Shown here in pieces: positions 4,862-6,810 of a DNA stretch of 6,810 nucleotides. The stretch's first letter is position 1. Each line of letters opens with the position of its first letter. This stretch comes from Candidatus Auribacterota bacterium (lineage in GTDB: Bacteria; Auribacterota; JAFGBW01; JAFGJP01): positions 1 through 6,810 of the forward strand of contig JAFGJP010000056.1 in NCBI GenBank assembly GCA_016929035.1, in the 5' to 3' direction. A model generated the notes under the pieces. The model did not search any database. It was not told where the DNA came from and was given only the letters and a program-made list of their open reading frames with translations. Position numbers and translations under genes: made by a program.

Positions 4862-6572
4862 CAAAAAATTTCTGAATCTCTTTCCATGAGAAAGGCTTAA
4901 TGATCGGTCGTCCATGCGGGCAGGTGTACCTGTTTTGCGTGTGGTAAAGAGCCGTGACAAGGGAGTTCATTTCATCCAGAGAAAGCCTGTCGCCCGTCAT
5001 TACGGCTGAGCGGCAGGCTGCGCGGAATATTTTTTCAAGTTCAGAGACTTCGGAAGAGGCCGCTTCTTCACTGATGAATCCGGCGTAGCGGTGAAAAAAA
5101 GCATCTGTATCCGAAGAGCAAAATTCAACGGGAACCGCGTCGACTTTAAAAGAAATTTTCCCAAAAGGTTCGATGACAAAACCGATTCTTCGAAGCCCCT
5201 CAAGGTTGCCTCTTAAAATCTCGGCGTCTTTTTCGTCCATTTCGATAACGTCCGGTATCAGGAGGTCCTGTGAGGATGATGTTTTCTCCTCCATACGCTT
5301 TTTCAGCTTTTCATACAGGATCCTTTCATGAGCGGCGTGCTGGTCGATGATTTCAATGCCGCCTTCTTTTTCCAGAAGGATATATCCCATGCCGATTTGC
5401 CCGATGACGCAGAAGGGCAGCTCTTCTTGAGCATGATTTCCTTCAAAAAGCGTCTCTGTCATGTCAAAAGACGTGGAAGGTGTCTCATCGGTCAGGTTGA
5501 AAGAAAATGCCCGCGTGCTTTTGGGCGGGTATTCGATGAACCGGCTGAAAAGAGCTTCTTTGGTTCCAGAAAAAGAATGCGCATCTGATCCTGAAAGAGC
5601 CAGGGTGTAGGCTTTCAGGAGCATGGAAAAAATGAGATGAGGATTTTTGAACTTGACTTCCCTTTTCGTCGGGTGGATGTTCACGTCAACGTGAAAAGGA
5701 TCAATGTCAATAAAGACCATGGCATAGGGATAATGACGGCCCGGTATCTTATCGCTGAAAAATTTAACAAGGGAAAAAATAAGATCGCTGTTCACAACAG
5801 CCCGCCTGTTCACAAAAAACTTTATCCTCGTTCTGTCTCCGCGCACAAAATCAGGAACGGATATGAGGCCGCTGACAGATATGCCGCTTGATGTGTAAGA
5901 AAGAGGCTTCATATTTGTGAAGATCTTTTCTCCGAGGATATCCTTATATCTCTGCTGTTTATCAGGGACAGAAGGATAGCGGGTGGTAATCTGGCCGCCG
6001 GTCTGCAGCTGAAAAGACAAAGAAGTGTTTGCCGCTGCAAAATCATCGACGATGTTCTGGATGGATCTTTTTTCAGAGAGATCTGACTTTAAAAATTTTT
6101 TTCTGACAGGAACGTTGTCGAAAAGATTCTCAATCCGGATGGTCGTGCCTCTTGGGTGAGAGACTTTTTTGACCGGGCTTTTTTTTCCGTAATCACATCG
6201 AATTTGCCAGCCCTCCCCTGATGTATCTTCTGACGTCGATACGGACATGCGCGAGACCGACGCGATGGAAGGAAGCGCCTCTCCCCGGAACCCGAATGAC
6301 CGTATGCGGAAAAGGTCTGAATCGTCGCAGATCTTGCTTGTCGCATGCCTTTCAAGGGAAAGCTTAAGGTCTTCCTCTGACATGCCGCAGCCGTTGTCCT
6401 GAACAAGAATAAGGCTTTTCCCCGCGTCCTCGATCTCTATCTGGATGTCCTCTGCCCCGGAGTCGATGGAATTTTCAATCAGCTCTTTGACAACAGAAGA
6501 CGGCCGCTCGATGATCTCTCCGGCAGCTATCCGGCTGATGACATTTTTTTCAAGAATTCTGATTTTTGGCAT
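4851..6572 (-). CDS. mutL: DNA mismatch repair protein MutL, endonuclease type
   Basis: This 573-residue protein couples mismatch recognition by MutS to strand removal. The N-terminal GHKL ATPase has the MutL motifs: VVKELIENSIDSGA (27-40) with catalytic E30 and magnesium-site N34, DNGCGM (59-64), ERHATSKI (74-81), FGFRGEALPSI (93-103) and RGTTI (141-145), followed by NIHPTKREVKF (298-308). A linker of roughly 60 residues leads to a C-terminal domain with the endonuclease motif DQHA-x2-E-x4-E in full (D410 to E421), the ACR motif (519-521) and CPHGRP (551-556). These mark a latent metal-dependent nicking enzyme, unlike E. coli MutL, which relies on MutH. QDLLIP (435-440) fits the beta-clamp contact reported for B. 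subtilis MutL. The start lies 23 bases inside the mutS 3' end, so the two are probably co-translated; its ribosome site is weak. An A8 run lies within the gene at 6179-6186. Confidence 0.97.
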   Translation of the reverse strand: MPKIRILEKNVISRIAAGEIIERPSSVVKELIENSIDSGAEDIQIEIEDAGKSLILVQDNGCGMSEEDLKLSLERHATSKICDDSDLFRIRSFGFRGEALPSIASVSRMSVSTSEDTSGEGWQIRCDYGKKSPVKKVSHPRGTTIRIENLFDNVPVRKKFLKSDLSEKRSIQNIVDDFAAANTSLSFQLQTGGQITTRYPSVPDKQQRYKDILGEKIFTNMKPLSYTSSGISVSGLISVPDFVRGDRTRIKFFVNRRAVVNSDLIFSLVKFFSDKIPGRHYPYAMVFIDIDPFHVDVNIHPTKREVKFKNPHLIFSMLLKAYTLALSGSDAHSFSGTKEALFSRFIEYPPKSTRAFSFNLTDETPSTSFDMTETLFEGNHAQEELPFCVIGQIGMGYILLEKEGGIEIIDQHAAHERILYEKLKKRMEEKTSSSQDLLIPDVIEMDEKDAEILRGNLEGLRRIGFVIEPFGKISFKVDAVPVEFCSSDTDAFFHRYAGFISEEAASSEVSELEKIFRAACRSAVMTGDRLSLDEMNSLVTALYHTQNRYTCPHGRPIIKPFSWKEIQKFFGRR

Positions 6573-6810
6573 TTTTTTTGATCTTTCGGATAAGGTCGTG
6601 AAGGTGGTTGATGGCTTCCATCGGCGTCAGCTTGTTGATATCGATGGATCTGATTTCGTCGATGATGGCCTGATAAATAAAGTTTCTGTCAAAAAGCTCC
6701 ATCTGCCTGTCGCTCTGCTTTTCGCGGATCTGCTGCAGTCGCGCGTCGCGTGATTCGAAGTTTTCCATTTCAAGATCAGTCAGGATTTCTTTGGCCCGCT
6801 CGATCACTTC
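6550..6810 (-). CDS. mutS: DNA mismatch repair protein MutS, C-terminal end (partial)
   Basis: Only the last 86 residues are visible; the frame is open to the window edge and begins EVIERAKEIL, the conserved helix just after the MutS ATPase domain. The GTG at 6807 encodes the Val of that motif and is not a start. A poorly conserved charged stretch follows, then QMELF (visible residues 36-40, bases 6691-6705), which fits the Q-x-x-L-F beta-clamp contact found near the end of MutS proteins. The final segment, with IDINKLTPMEAINHLHDL, is the small C-terminal helical domain used for MutS self-association. The gene ends 23 bases inside mutL. Match to MutS1, not MutS2, is shown by this tail and by the mutL neighbour. 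Confidence 0.95.
   Translation of the reverse strand, partial: EVIERAKEILTDLEMENFESRDARLQQIREKQSDRQMELFDRNFIYQAIIDEIRSIDINKLTPMEAINHLHDLIRKIKKNAKNQNS

Noticed and set aside
6550..6807. A separate small gene starting at GTG 6807
   Set aside because: The GTG is the internal Val of the MutS motif EVIERAKEIL and the frame continues to the window edge. It is the tail of mutS.

Overview
All seven protein-coding genes supported here lie on the minus strand, so the window reads biologically from right to left: mutS (3' end only), mutL, an intergenic block, an MFS transporter, a rubrerythrin-like diiron protein, an MscS-type channel, a short AT-rich gap, an ABC exporter ATPase, its ABC-2 permease, and the first 19 codons of one more gene. 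Several stops and starts interlock as ATGA, which suggests compact operons.

The organism is a bacterium of moderate GC. The stand-alone erythrin-type diiron protein suggests an anaerobic or microaerophilic lifestyle. MutL carries the metal-dependent endonuclease motif, so the lineage probably nicks DNA with MutL rather than with a MutH. The degenerate heptanucleotide repeats and hairpin after mutL look like the intergenic clutter of uncultivated Gram-negative lineages (for example Omnitrophota or Desulfobacterota-like groups). That placement is a guess; the sequence does not fix the taxon.

Right (4851-6810): the mismatch-repair unit. MutS and MutL overlap by 23 bases, and each carries a recognisable beta-clamp contact motif. 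Centre right (4602-4850): a 249-base gene-free stretch holding a strong hairpin, a five-unit heptad array, a pyrimidine tract and a 10-bp tandem repeat that overlaps the mutL stop codon. Centre (1814-4601): a probable three-gene operon MFS - diiron protein - MscS channel. The first gene has no Shine-Dalgarno sequence and may be leaderless. Left (1-1672): an ABC exporter operon, with a good extended -10 promoter ahead of the ATPase gene.

I see no CRISPR array, transposase, tRNA, rRNA, phage gene or toxin-antitoxin pair. Most of the window is ordinary housekeeping and transport. The points most worth a second look are the intergenic repeat mosaic, the slippage-prone A-runs in mutS/mutL, the possible leaderless MFS start, and the diiron protein coupled to two membrane proteins. 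I do not find strong evidence of a wholly new system.
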